Source: Comamonadaceae bacterium (GTDB taxonomy: Bacteria; Pseudomonadota; Gammaproteobacteria; Burkholderiales; Burkholderiaceae_C). From it: DNA of 44,196 nt. Positions 8,106 to 15,646 of this stretch are shown here, one piece after another; positions within the stretch are counted from its first letter, which is position 1; each line of letters begins with the position of its first letter. Where the stretch lies: assembly GCA_947372425.1 (NCBI GenBank), contig CANBTQ010000002.1, positions 1 to 44,196 on the forward strand. Direction: 5' to 3'. Made by a program: the position numbers and the translations under genes. The notes under the pieces were generated by a model. The model saw only the letters and a list, made by a program, of their open reading frames with translations, ran no database searches and was not told the DNA's origin.

Positions 8106-8594
8106 TCAGACCGGGCTGCGCATCACCTGCGCTAGCTCGTCTGCATCAATCGAGCGCGCGGCGCCAAAACCGGCCACCTGGCGCGCGCCAGTCACCTCGA
8201 TTGCGACAAATCGAAAGTCCCCCAGCTGGGTCATGTATTCCACATCCGGAAAGCGCTCCAGATAGGCCGTGCGGGCACCGACCCAAGCGGGACTCTCCAC
8301 CCGCAGCACCGAGGCCAGACCATCCAGCGTGACGCGCGGCAGCGCGTGTACCGGCTCGCCCGCCACCTCGGACTGCATCACCATCAGCGACACCCGTGGC
8401 GTGCGTTCCAGATTGCGTGCATGGGCAGCCAGGCCACTGACATGAATGACCAATGCACCGCTGCTGCCATCGATGGCAAACGGCACCATGGATACGAAGA
8501 CCTGTCCGGCTTCGTCCAGCGTTCCGAGCGCCGCTACCCGCTGCGTGTCTAGCAACTGGCGCAGTGCGATTGTCAGACGGGGTTCGTGGGTCAT
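8106..8594 (-). CDS. Pyridoxamine 5'-phosphate oxidase-like (HugZ-type) FMN-binding split-barrel protein
   Basis: A 162-residue protein with the split-barrel pattern: RVAALGTLDEAGQVFVSMVPF, then a strand and SGLAAHARNLERTPRVSLMV, close to the HugZ/pyridoxamine-oxidase-related family. The C-terminal part (GDFRFVAIEVTGARQVAGFGAARSID) matches HugZ-like proteins, whose characterised members bind or degrade haem. True PdxH residues cannot be assigned here. It stands alone on the minus strand. The region upstream holds a minus-strand terminator hairpin that separates it from transcription starting near the AsnC-type gene. Confidence 0.78.
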   Translation of the reverse strand: MTHEPRLTIALRQLLDTQRVAALGTLDEAGQVFVSMVPFAIDGSSGALVIHVSGLAAHARNLERTPRVSLMVMQSEVAGEPVHALPRVTLDGLASVLRVESPAWVGARTAYLERFPDVEYMTQLGDFRFVAIEVTGARQVAGFGAARSIDADELAQVMRSPV

Positions 8595-8654
8595 CGGAGT
8601 AGTCCTAAACGGTGAATGGCAACGTTGTAGCCCGTGTACTCTGTGCTACAGGCT

Positions 8655-8692
8655 GAAAAAACAAACCCCCGGAGCAGATGCTGCGCCGGGGG
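8655..8692 (-). terminator. Rho-independent terminator on the minus strand, without an obvious upstream gene
   Basis: CCCCCGG (8666-8672) pairs with CCGGGGG (8686-8692), and inside it GCAG (8674-8677) pairs with CTGC (8681-8684). On the minus strand the stem is followed by TTTGTTTTTT. It ends a transcript running leftwards from near the AsnC-type gene, where no protein gene is visible; see the small-RNA candidate. Confidence 0.75.
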
Positions 8693-8840
8693 CTGGATTT
8701 TGCAATATCCGGCCTTGTGGGCCGGGGCTGCGCAAGCAGGGTTTGTGACCGGTCTTGCTTTGTGCTGTGGATTACAGATGCATCCAGTGTACGGTTGGGC
8801 GTCTGGCAGCAGATTGCGTTATTGCGCACTGATTGCATAA
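8655..8840 (-). ncRNA. Candidate small structured RNA
   Basis: Between the divergent HugZ-like and AsnC-type genes, the minus strand carries a row of stems: GACCGGTC (8747-8754), CTGC-loop-GCAG (8728-8739), CCGGCC-N5-GGCCGG (8709-8725), and then a terminator ending in a T run. There is no credible reading frame. A transcript starting near the AsnC operator would be about 150-190 nt. The 5' end is a guess, and no known RNA family was recognised. A terminated leader or read-through stop is the simpler alternative. Confidence 0.3.
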
Positions 8841-8842
8841 AT

Positions 8843-8859
8843 TTGGCATAATCTGCCAA
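8843..8859. promoter_or_regulatory. Perfect inverted repeat TTGGCA-N5-TGCCAA: probable operator of the Lrp/AsnC gene
   Basis: The 17-bp dyad ends 25 bp before the ATG of the Lrp/AsnC-family gene and covers a plausible extended -10 element (TGGCATAAT, 8845-8852). Lrp/AsnC regulators usually control their own gene through sites of this kind. The dyad would also face any minus-strand transcript leaving the same region. Confidence 0.6.
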
Positions 8860-8884
8860 GTTTTTCTATTTTTAAAACATCCCT

Positions 8885-9349
8885 ATGGCTCTGGATCGGT
8901 ATGACCGGCAAATTCTGGAAATTTTGCAGACGGATGGCCGCATCGGCAACCAGGATCTGGCGGACCGTATCGGCCTGTCACCTTCGCCCTGCTTGCGCCG
9001 GGTGCGGGCGCTGGAGGAATCCGGCCTGATCGTGGGCTACCGCGCCCTGCTGGACGCGCGTAAATTGGGCCTGACCCTGATGGCTCTGGTACACATTTCC
9101 ATGGACCTGCACACGCCCGAGCGCTTTGCCAACTTCGAGGGCTCGGTCAGTGTGCTGCCCGAGGTGCTGGAATGCCTGCTGATTACCGGCCAGGATGCGG
9201 ACTACCAGCTCAAAGTGGCGGTACGTGACATGGATCATTACCAGACCCTGCTGCTGGACAAGCTGACCCGCATCACCGGTGTAACCGGGGTGCACAGCAG
9301 TTTTGTATTGCGGCGTGTGGTTGACAAGACCGCACTGGCGCTGGGCTGA
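8885..9349 (+). CDS. Lrp/AsnC-family transcriptional regulator
   Basis: A 154-residue protein with an N-terminal winged helix-turn-helix (LDRYDRQILEILQTDGR, then NQDLADRIGLSPSPCLRRV, residues about 3-40), a linker, and a C-terminal RAM/AsnC effector domain (LVHISMDL to DADYQLKVAVRDMDHYQ). Family members form octamers and sense amino acids. The gene is followed after 15 bp by the NRDE protein, so the two are probably co-transcribed. A perfect dyad over its likely promoter suggests autoregulation. There is no amino acid transport or metabolism gene beside it to name the ligand. Confidence 0.93.
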   Translation: MALDRYDRQILEILQTDGRIGNQDLADRIGLSPSPCLRRVRALEESGLIVGYRALLDARKLGLTLMALVHISMDLHTPERFANFEGSVSVLPEVLECLLITGQDADYQLKVAVRDMDHYQTLLLDKLTRITGVTGVHSSFVLRRVVDKTALALG

Positions 9350-9364
9350 CAGGCTTGTACAGCC

Positions 9365-10117
9365 ATGTGCCTGATTGCCTGGAACTGGCAGCCCGGTAGT
9401 GCAACGCCCTTACTCCTGCTTGCAAACCGCGATGAGTTTTATCAGCGTGAGGCTGCGCCCTTGCACTGGTGGGAAGGTGGACAGGTATTGGCTGGAAGAG
9501 ACCTGCAGGCCGGCGGAACCTGGCTGGGCGTGAACCGGAGCGGGCAGCTTGCCGCGCTCACCAATTACCGACTTCCTGCAAAAGACCTGACAACCAGGCC
9601 GTCACGCGGTGCATTGCTTACCGATTTTTTGTTTGGGCAACGGAATGCAGCGGAATACCTGGATAGCCTGTTGCAGCGGGCCGGCGACTACAACCCGTTC
9701 AATCTGCTGGTATTTGACGGCAAGCAGCTCATGGGCTTGGAGAGTCGTCACCGACGCGTGCTCACGCTGCTACCGGGCATTGGTGGCGTTTCCAATGCTG
9801 ACTTTGACACGCCCTGGCCCAAGTTGCTAAAACTCAAGAAGGGTCTGCAGACCCAAATTCTTGGTGCTCGCACGGCCGTGCCGGAGCTGTTGCCTTTGCT
9901 GCAGGATCGCGTGCGTGTGTGCGCTGCAGAGTTGCCGCAAACCGGTGTCTCGCTGGAACTGGAAAGCGCACTGTCCGCTGCATTTGTAAACACGGACCAC
10001 TACGGCACGCGTGCCTGCAGCATCGTTGCATTGCATCAGAAAAAATCCTGTTTTTTTGAACAAAGCCATGGTGAACATGGCATGCTCTCGCAGACGCAGC
10101 AGTTCTTTACTCCATAA
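9365..10117 (+). CDS. NRDE-family protein (TANGO2-like, putative Ntn-type hydrolase)
   Basis: A 250-residue protein that starts MCLIAWNW and carries the name-giving ANRDE motif, then AGRDLQAGGTWLGVNRSG and ALTNYR; all are hallmarks of the NRDE/TANGO2 family. The Cys at position 2 would become the N-terminal residue after methionine removal, as in Ntn hydrolases. Eukaryotic TANGO2 has been linked to haem and lipid handling, but the bacterial role is not settled. It follows the AsnC-type gene by 15 bp, and a Rho-independent terminator lies about 60 bp after the stop. Confidence 0.88.
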   Translation: MCLIAWNWQPGSATPLLLLANRDEFYQREAAPLHWWEGGQVLAGRDLQAGGTWLGVNRSGQLAALTNYRLPAKDLTTRPSRGALLTDFLFGQRNAAEYLDSLLQRAGDYNPFNLLVFDGKQLMGLESRHRRVLTLLPGIGGVSNADFDTPWPKLLKLKKGLQTQILGARTAVPELLPLLQDRVRVCAAELPQTGVSLELESALSAAFVNTDHYGTRACSIVALHQKKSCFFEQSHGEHGMLSQTQQFFTP

Positions 10118-10453
10118 ATACCCAGTCGGGATTTCAACCAGGTTTGTTGCGCATCACCTGGGTCCTGTAACTGTTCGCCGCCTGCGCAAGCTGTGCGGCT
10201 TTTTTATGGCTGCTTTTTCCCGCTCGGGTAGACACAGGGCTATGCGAGACATGCCTGGAGGTGGCCCGCAAGCCGGCCTGGCACACCCGATTGCCATTGG
10301 AGAAGCTTGGAATCACATCGATTTTTCGTCCGGATAGAAGCACAATTTCAGTTGCGTGTGTGGTATCAGAGGCGAATAATATTTCTCAGGGGTGGGTAGG
10401 CGGACGTTGTTTCAGGGGCTGCCTCAAGCATCGAATATCAACATGAAAGCCTT
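10118..10453. other. Gene-free stretch of 336 bp
   Basis: No reading frame here looks like a gene. It holds a CCAGGT-N12-ACCTGG dyad (10138-10161) and the terminator listed separately. The rest, up to the HD-GYP gene, presumably carries that gene's promoter, but I could not pick out convincing -35 and -10 elements. Confidence 0.6.
10177..10206 (+). terminator. Rho-independent terminator after the NRDE gene
   Basis: GCCGC (10177-10181) pairs with GCGGC (10195-10199), with further pairing inside around a GCAA loop, and a run of T residues follows. It closes the AsnC-NRDE transcript. Confidence 0.8.
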
Positions 10454-10456
10454 GTG

Positions 10457-11617
10457 ATGAGCACCTTTGACGCTGACGAAAAACCTACGATTCTGGTAGT
10501 TGACGACACACCAGACAATCTGACGTTGGTCAGCAACCTGTTGAGAAAAGACTACCGGGTACGGGTCGCGATCAACGGAGACAAGGCATTGAAGATCGCC
10601 TTTTCGGAAACGCCACCAGATCTGATTCTGCTGGATGTCATGATGCCCGTCATGGATGGTTATGAGGTGTGTATGCATCTCCGGGAAAATCCCCTGACAG
10701 TCCATATTCCCATTATTTTTCTAACGGCCAAATCCGAAGTTGAGGATGAGCGCAAGGGCCTGAGTCTGGGTGCTTCCGACTACATTACCAAGCCCATCAG
10801 CCCGCCGATACTGGAAGCCCGTGTCAAGACCCATCTGGTAGCCAAGGCACATGCCGACTTTCTGACCGACAAGACGGCCTATCTGGAAAACGAAGTGGCA
10901 CGCCGGACACGCGAAATCAGCGCCATTCAGGACGTGACCATTCAGGCCATGGCCTCACTTGCAGAGACCCGTGATTCCGACACCGGCAATCACATCCGCA
11001 GAACCCAGTTCTATGTCAAGGCGCTTACCAGCAAGCTCAAAGGACATCCCAAGTACAACGTATTGTTGACGGACAACATGATCGAGATGATTTTCAAATC
11101 AGCGCCCTTGCATGACATTGGCAAGGTCGGTATTCCGGACCGCATCCTGCTCAAGCCTGGCCGTTTTGAACCGGCCGAGTTCGAGATCATGAAGACCCAC
11201 ACCACACTGGGACGTGACGCCATCCAAGCCGCAGAAAACTCATTAGGACTTCAGGTGGAATTTTTGTCCATAGCCAAGGAAATCGCGTACGGGCACCAGG
11301 AAAAATGGGATGGATCGGGCTATCCCCAAGGCCTGAAGGGCGAGGCCATTCCGGTTTCTGCCCGTGTCATGGCGGTGGCAGATGTTTACGATGCCCTGAT
11401 CAGCCGGCGTGTCTACAAAGACAGCATGTCACACGAGAAGGCCATTTCCATCATCCAGGAGGGCCGGGGCAGCCACTTTGATCCGGATATGGTGGATGCA
11501 TTTCTGGTCATTCAGGATGACATCCGTGCGATTGCAGCGCGTTATGCAGACTCCGATGCGGACATGGAAGTCAAGCGCAAACAAATCGAGTTGTACGCAC
11601 CTCCCGTGCTGCAGTAA
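10457..11617 (+). CDS. Response regulator with HD-GYP domain (cyclic-di-GMP phosphodiesterase)
   Basis: A 386-residue protein: a receiver domain (acidic pair Asp16-Asp17, phosphate acceptor Asp60 in LLDVMMP, Lys92 in FLTAK), a short helix, and an HD-GYP domain. The HD-GYP part is intact: HDIGK at His219-Asp220, HQEKW at His280, and GYP at 288-290, so it should hydrolyse c-di-GMP when phosphorylated. I use the ATG; a GTG directly before it would add one residue. No histidine kinase is adjacent, so its partner is unknown. A second, stand-alone HD-GYP protein at 36 kb is clearly related but lacks the HD histidine. Confidence 0.93.
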   Translation: MSTFDADEKPTILVVDDTPDNLTLVSNLLRKDYRVRVAINGDKALKIAFSETPPDLILLDVMMPVMDGYEVCMHLRENPLTVHIPIIFLTAKSEVEDERKGLSLGASDYITKPISPPILEARVKTHLVAKAHADFLTDKTAYLENEVARRTREISAIQDVTIQAMASLAETRDSDTGNHIRRTQFYVKALTSKLKGHPKYNVLLTDNMIEMIFKSAPLHDIGKVGIPDRILLKPGRFEPAEFEIMKTHTTLGRDAIQAAENSLGLQVEFLSIAKEIAYGHQEKWDGSGYPQGLKGEAIPVSARVMAVADVYDALISRRVYKDSMSHEKAISIIQEGRGSHFDPDMVDAFLVIQDDIRAIAARYADSDADMEVKRKQIELYAPPVLQ

Positions 11618-11647
11618 GGCAGCGCGGGAGACCGCCAGTCGGCGGCG

Positions 11648-11908
11648 TTAGCGAGCGTCTGGCAGTTCGATCTTGACTTCCAAGACTTCCAGATTGTCCT
11701 GGCGTTCCAGATTGACCTTGATGTCGTCCGGATTGATCTTGATGTACTTGCTGATTACCGCCACCAGATCTCTTTGCAAGTCGGGCAAGTAATCGGGCTC
11801 GGCAGCATTGCGGCCACTGCGCTCATGCATCAGGATCATCTGCAGGCGTTCTTTGGCAACCGTGGCAGTCTTCTTTTTTTCACCCAGAAAAAATGACAGA
11901 AAAGACAT
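11648..11908 (-). CDS. minE: Cell division topological specificity factor MinE
   Basis: An 86-residue protein with the MinE layout: the membrane-binding N-terminus (MSFLSFFLG), the MinD-contact helix ([15 protein letters not shown]) and the dimerising C-terminal domain ([18 protein letters not shown]). MinE stimulates the MinD ATPase and drives pole-to-pole oscillation, so that division takes place at mid-cell. It is the last gene of minCDE, 3 bp after minD. Its stop lies 30 bp from that of the convergent HD-GYP gene. Confidence 0.97.
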   Translation of the reverse strand: MSFLSFFLGEKKKTATVAKERLQMILMHERSGRNAAEPDYLPDLQRDLVAVISKYIKINPDDIKVNLERQDNLEVLEVKIELPDAR

Positions 11909-11911
11909 GGC

Positions 11912-12727
11912 TTATTTACCTCCGAACAGGCGCTTGAACAGACCTTGTTTGGGTGCCTCGATAAACCGCATCGGCTTGTCCTCACCCAGGAAGCGCGAAA
12001 TCACATCCTTGTAGGCCTCGGATACATCGCTGCCCTGAATGTGCACGGCCGGAACACCCTGGTTGGAAGCCTGCAATACGGATTCGCTCTCCGGTATCAC
12101 ACCGATTAGTGGAATGCGCAAAATGTCCTTGATGTCATCCAATGACAACATCTGACCCTGGTCCACCCGTGCCGGGTTGTAGCGGGTGATGAGCAAATGT
12201 TCCTTGATCGGATCCAGCCCGTCCATGGCCCGTTTTGTTTTGCTGGCCAGCATACCCAGGATGCGATCGGAATCCCGTACGGAGGACACTTCCGGGTTGG
12301 TAACCACCAGTGCTTCGTCGGCAAAGTGCATTGCCATCAGGGCGCCGGTCTCAATGCCTGCCGGCGAGTCACACACGATGAACTCAAAACCCATGGCAGC
12401 CAAATCCATCAGTACCTTTTCAACGCCATCTTGCGTGAGCGCATCCTTGTCACGGGTCTGCGACGCTGCCAGCACATACAGGTTTTCACACTGCTTGTCC
12501 TTGATCAGCGCTTGATTCAAATTGGCTTCACCATGGATGACATTGATCAGGTCGTACACCACACGGCGCTCACAACCCATGATCAGGTCCAGGTTGCGCA
12601 GACCCACATCAAAGTCGATCACAGCAGTCTTGTGCCCACGCAATGCCAGACCAGTTGCAAAGCTGGCGCTGGTGGTGGTTTTGCCCACACCGCCTTTGCC
12701 GGATGTCACCACGATGATTTTTGCCAT
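11912..12727 (-). CDS. minD: Septum site-determining ATPase MinD
   Basis: A 271-residue ParA/MinD ATPase. The deviant Walker A is SGKGGVGKTT (residues 9-18, signature Lys11), with DFDVGLRNLD and CDSPAGIE further on, and a C-terminal amphipathic membrane helix (GLFKRLFGGK). MinD binds the membrane as an ATP dimer, recruits MinC and is released by MinE. The length and every motif match. It is the middle gene of minCDE. Confidence 0.98.
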   Translation of the reverse strand: MAKIIVVTSGKGGVGKTTTSASFATGLALRGHKTAVIDFDVGLRNLDLIMGCERRVVYDLINVIHGEANLNQALIKDKQCENLYVLAASQTRDKDALTQDGVEKVLMDLAAMGFEFIVCDSPAGIETGALMAMHFADEALVVTNPEVSSVRDSDRILGMLASKTKRAMDGLDPIKEHLLITRYNPARVDQGQMLSLDDIKDILRIPLIGVIPESESVLQASNQGVPAVHIQGSDVSEAYKDVISRFLGEDKPMRFIEAPKQGLFKRLFGGK

Positions 12728-12758
12728 GCTGGGATTTCTTTCTAAATTAATTCAAATA

Positions 12759-13529
12759 TCAGGTCTTCAGAGGCTCAATCAGCAGTTTGTCCTGCCCATC
12801 CTCACTGGAGAGACGAACCTGTGCCGGTTTGCCCGCAACATCAGCCGGCAACGGGTTTTCGCTGGTGCGATACACACCGGCGATGGAAATCAGTTCTGGC
12901 TCCAGACAGAGCGAAAAAATCCGCGCTGCACCGTTGCCACGGGCACCTGCCATGGCTTTGCCACGCAAGGGAGCATAGACATGGATATTGCCATCCGCCA
13001 CCACTTCAGCACCCTGGTTGACCATGGCCAACAACACCAGATCGCCACCCCGGGCATAAACTTTTTGGCCGGAGCGGATCGGCTTGTCAATCACCATCGT
13101 CCCAGGTCCCGGGACTTCCCGGATCACCGGTGCTACCGGTAATTCAGGCTTCGCCGCCAATTGGGCCAACTTGCTGATTTCCACCGGTCCACTGATCAGA
13201 CCAGCCTGCAGCAGTGGCTTTGTCCAGTGCACAGGTTCACCACGAAAAGCCAGCGGTACCAGGCGACAGTCACGCAGTGCCTGCAGCACAGAACCCATAT
13301 CGTCCCATTCCGCATTGCGCACCAAAGCCGAGAAATCCAGCACAACCGGATCTTGTTCAAAAAATTCCGGATTTTCGCCAGCCACACCAAATTGCCGTTG
13401 CAAATCGCTTGCTACGTCTTCCCAGCGATGGGACTTGAGCAACAAAGCTACCAGCGGTAGCTGGGCACTTTTGATTTCGAAACTCACATTGCTGCGTGAC
13501 GGGGATTGGCCTGTGGGCTTGACGGACAT
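12759..13529 (-). CDS. minC: Septum site-determining protein MinC
   Basis: A 256-residue FtsZ assembly inhibitor. The N-terminal domain (SFEIKSAQLPLVALLL, then DPVVLDFSAL) inhibits FtsZ; the C-terminal beta-helix domain (QKVYARGGDLVLLAMVNQGAEV, then YAPLRGKAMAGA) binds MinD and dimerises. It is the first gene of minCDE, 31 bp before minD. The 525 bp upstream, shared with a divergent diguanylate cyclase, carry the origin-like sequence, so its promoter lies within or beside that element. Confidence 0.96.
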   Translation of the reverse strand: MSVKPTGQSPSRSNVSFEIKSAQLPLVALLLKSHRWEDVASDLQRQFGVAGENPEFFEQDPVVLDFSALVRNAEWDDMGSVLQALRDCRLVPLAFRGEPVHWTKPLLQAGLISGPVEISKLAQLAAKPELPVAPVIREVPGPGTMVIDKPIRSGQKVYARGGDLVLLAMVNQGAEVVADGNIHVYAPLRGKAMAGARGNGAARIFSLCLEPELISIAGVYRTSENPLPADVAGKPAQVRLSSEDGQDKLLIEPLKT

Positions 13530-13607
13530 GGGGAGGTTACTTGGCCTGGGGCTGCAAGGCTCGAATCTTACTTGATTGACATGCTCAAAACGATGGCGCC
13601 AAACAAC

Positions 13608-13860
13608 AACATTTTTTGTTTTGCGCTTTGGGTTTTACTGTCTTCTTATCTTCTTTTTTATAAAAAGAATAGTAGTAGTAGATAGAAGAAAGGGCATTTC
13701 TGTGGACAAGCCTCTTTTCCAGATTGAAATCATGGACTTAGGGCACTCCAACCCGTGTTGGTGAGCACGCTTCCGAGGTGTATCGCGAAACTGGATAACT
13801 TGGCGTTGTTGCAGCAAGCTGTGGATAAGCTGCTGGTTGTGCGGGATCTATCCACAGCTT
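13608..13860. other. oriC: Origin-like region: AT-rich stretch, DnaA-trio-like tract and DnaA boxes
   Basis: The core holds an AT-rich pyrimidine/purine stretch (13608-13680), a TAG-repeat tract (13670-13690), a GGG cluster (13692-13694) and a DnaA box TGTGGACAA (13701-13709, one mismatch). Then come a weak box (13790-13798), a perfect TGTGGATAA (13820-13828) and an opposed CTATCCACA (13848-13856, one mismatch). Read on the minus strand the order is DnaA box, GC cluster, CTA/CTT repeats, AT-rich DNA, which is the layout of a basal unwinding system. It sits between divergent minC and a diguanylate cyclase gene, with mnmG, parS sites and parAB within 22 kb. dnaA itself is not in the window. Confidence 0.7.
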
Positions 13861-14023
13861 TGTACCTTGACACCTCTGGAAAAAGGAAAATGGCACATCT
13901 TTCCTTGGTCGCGAGTCTTTGGTGGTGTTAAATTGCCTTTCAGCGGATACTTGCCGAATTTTCCGCGCAGTCACGCTGGCGGGAAATCCGTTGGTCCCAA
14001 ACCCTGTGTTTTGTTGCACGATT

Positions 14024-14048
14024 AGCTATTAAAAAGATAGCTGCTAGC
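14024..14048. repeat. Short dispersed dyad repeat, copy 1 (AGCTAT-N7-ATAGCT)
   Basis: AGCTAT (14024-14029) is mirrored by ATAGCT (14037-14042) and followed by GCTAGC. The element ends 6 bp before the start codon of the diguanylate cyclase and takes the place of its ribosome-binding region. Similar dyads lie at 27442 and 33610. I recall short GCTAT/ATAGC elements as common between genes in Comamonadaceae. Confidence 0.6.
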
Positions 14049-14054
14049 CAAGTT

Positions 14055-15611
14055 ATGAGCGATAAAAAATCTTTCGAAACTGCCCGGGAAACGCTTAAGC
14101 AACTGACTGCGCGCAAGCTTGCCCCCACCCCGGTGAACTACAAGGCGATCTACAACGAAATTGCCGGTATCCCGTCCATTGAACATTTTCCAGCGCAGGA
14201 ATTGCGTGGCATCTCGTCGGCATTGCAGGCCAAAACGCCCGGGCAGCAGCGACAAAAGGGCTTACTGGAATCATCCATAGACCGGATGAACTGGGATGGC
14301 GTGCGGTCGTCTCTGGTGGCTTATTGCGGTTTTGGCGGAAGTACTGTGGCCGAGCCGGGGACTGTGTCCAGCAGTTCCTCCGGCGGTGCCGCTGCTGATG
14401 TCGATGCTGTCCCTATTCCGATGGCGTCGGAGTTCTTATCCCAGATGGGGCGTTTGATTGAGTATGCGCAACCCGCATTGGGTGCGGACGACGAACGTTT
14501 CGCTGAACAGGGCAAGCAGTTGATCCGTGCGCTGAAGGAGCCGGACTTCGACATGGCCACAGTCAAACAGATGCTGGTGAACTACAGCCACCGTTTGTCT
14601 TTTGCCGCAGAAGACCAGTCAGAAATCAAGAAAGCGTTGCTCAAGCTATTGCATCTGGTGTTTGAAAACATCGGTGAACTCAGCGTGGAAGACCATTGGC
14701 TCAAAGGCCAGATGGACAGTCTGAAAACGGCCTCGGTACCACCGCTGAGCTTGCGCAGACTCGATGATGTGGAGCGCCTGTTGAAGGACGTGATCATCAA
14801 GCAGAAGGAGGCCAAGCAAAAGACCCTGCTTGCCCAGGATGAAATGCGCAGCATGCTGGCTTCCTTTATTGACAAGCTTTCGCAGATCACCCAGTCAACC
14901 GGGAGCTTCCAGGAAAAGTTGGAAGACAGTGCACGCCAGATCGAGAACGCAAAAACCCTTGCAGAAATTGCACCGGTGCTGAAGGAAGTGGTGGGTGCCA
15001 CGCGCAATATTGCCAGTGACACCTTGTCCACGCGCAATGAATTGCAGACCATGCGTGAGCAGGCCAACACAACGCAGGCGCAAATTGCCAAGTTGCACCA
15101 GGAACTCGACCGGGTCAGCACGCAGGCGCGCCATGATCCATTGACCGGTGCACTGAATCGCAAGGGTCTGGAAGAGGCGCTGGAACGTGAGATCTCAACC
15201 TTCCGCCGCAAGGAAACGCCGCTGAGCGTGGCTTTGCTGGACATTGATAATTTCAAGGCACTGAACGATTCTCTTGGCCACGCCATGGGAGATACGGCAT
15301 TGGCCCATCTGGCGCAGGTAGCACGTGAGTGCATGCGCCCGCAGGACACATTGGCCCGTTATGGCGGTGAAGAATTCGTAATTTTGCTGCCTGACACCTT
15401 GATGGACAAAGGTATAGAAGCCATGACCCGGTTGCAGCGGGAACTGACCAAGCGACTGTTTCTTGCAGGCACCGAGAAAGTACTGATTACCTTCAGCGCG
15501 GGTGTTGCACAGGTTGCCACGGAGGAGCCTGGCATGGATGCCATTCGCCGCGCAGACCAGGCTATGTACCTGGCCAAACGTTCGGGCAAGAACAGGGTTA
15601 TTGGAGCCTGA
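14055..15611 (+). CDS. Diguanylate cyclase (GGDEF domain)
   Basis: A 518-residue protein. The first 330 or so residues have no transmembrane segment and include long heptad-rich stretches that should form coiled coils. The C-terminal domain is a GGDEF cyclase: LTGALNRKGLEEAL, LLDIDNFKALND, and GGEEF at 437-441. An inhibitory RxxD site lies just before it (Arg428-Asp431). With the intact signature it should make c-di-GMP and be subject to product inhibition. The N-terminal sensory part is not one I can name. It is the first gene right of the origin-like region, transcribed away from it. No Shine-Dalgarno sequence is visible. Confidence 0.93.
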   Translation: MSDKKSFETARETLKQLTARKLAPTPVNYKAIYNEIAGIPSIEHFPAQELRGISSALQAKTPGQQRQKGLLESSIDRMNWDGVRSSLVAYCGFGGSTVAEPGTVSSSSSGGAAADVDAVPIPMASEFLSQMGRLIEYAQPALGADDERFAEQGKQLIRALKEPDFDMATVKQMLVNYSHRLSFAAEDQSEIKKALLKLLHLVFENIGELSVEDHWLKGQMDSLKTASVPPLSLRRLDDVERLLKDVIIKQKEAKQKTLLAQDEMRSMLASFIDKLSQITQSTGSFQEKLEDSARQIENAKTLAEIAPVLKEVVGATRNIASDTLSTRNELQTMREQANTTQAQIAKLHQELDRVSTQARHDPLTGALNRKGLEEALEREISTFRRKETPLSVALLDIDNFKALNDSLGHAMGDTALAHLAQVARECMRPQDTLARYGGEEFVILLPDTLMDKGIEAMTRLQRELTKRLFLAGTEKVLITFSAGVAQVATEEPGMDAIRRADQAMYLAKRSGKNRVIGA

Positions 15612-15646
15612 TCGATGGCTTACGGGAACCAGTGGAAGGAATATCT

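Larger units (their letters stand above)
13530..14054. other. 525-bp gene-free region between minC and the diguanylate cyclase gene
   Basis: No protein gene is visible. It holds the origin-like element, a small hairpin CCAAC-N4-GTTGG (13748-13761), and at its right end a GCTAT-type dyad. The promoters of minCDE (leftwards) and of the cyclase (rightwards) must lie here too, but I could not assign them. Confidence 0.7.

Noticed and set aside
8605-8859. An 84-codon minus-strand frame beginning with TTG
   Set aside because: It starts inside the AsnC operator, has no ribosome site, and crosses the minus-strand terminator. An RNA is more plausible than a protein here.
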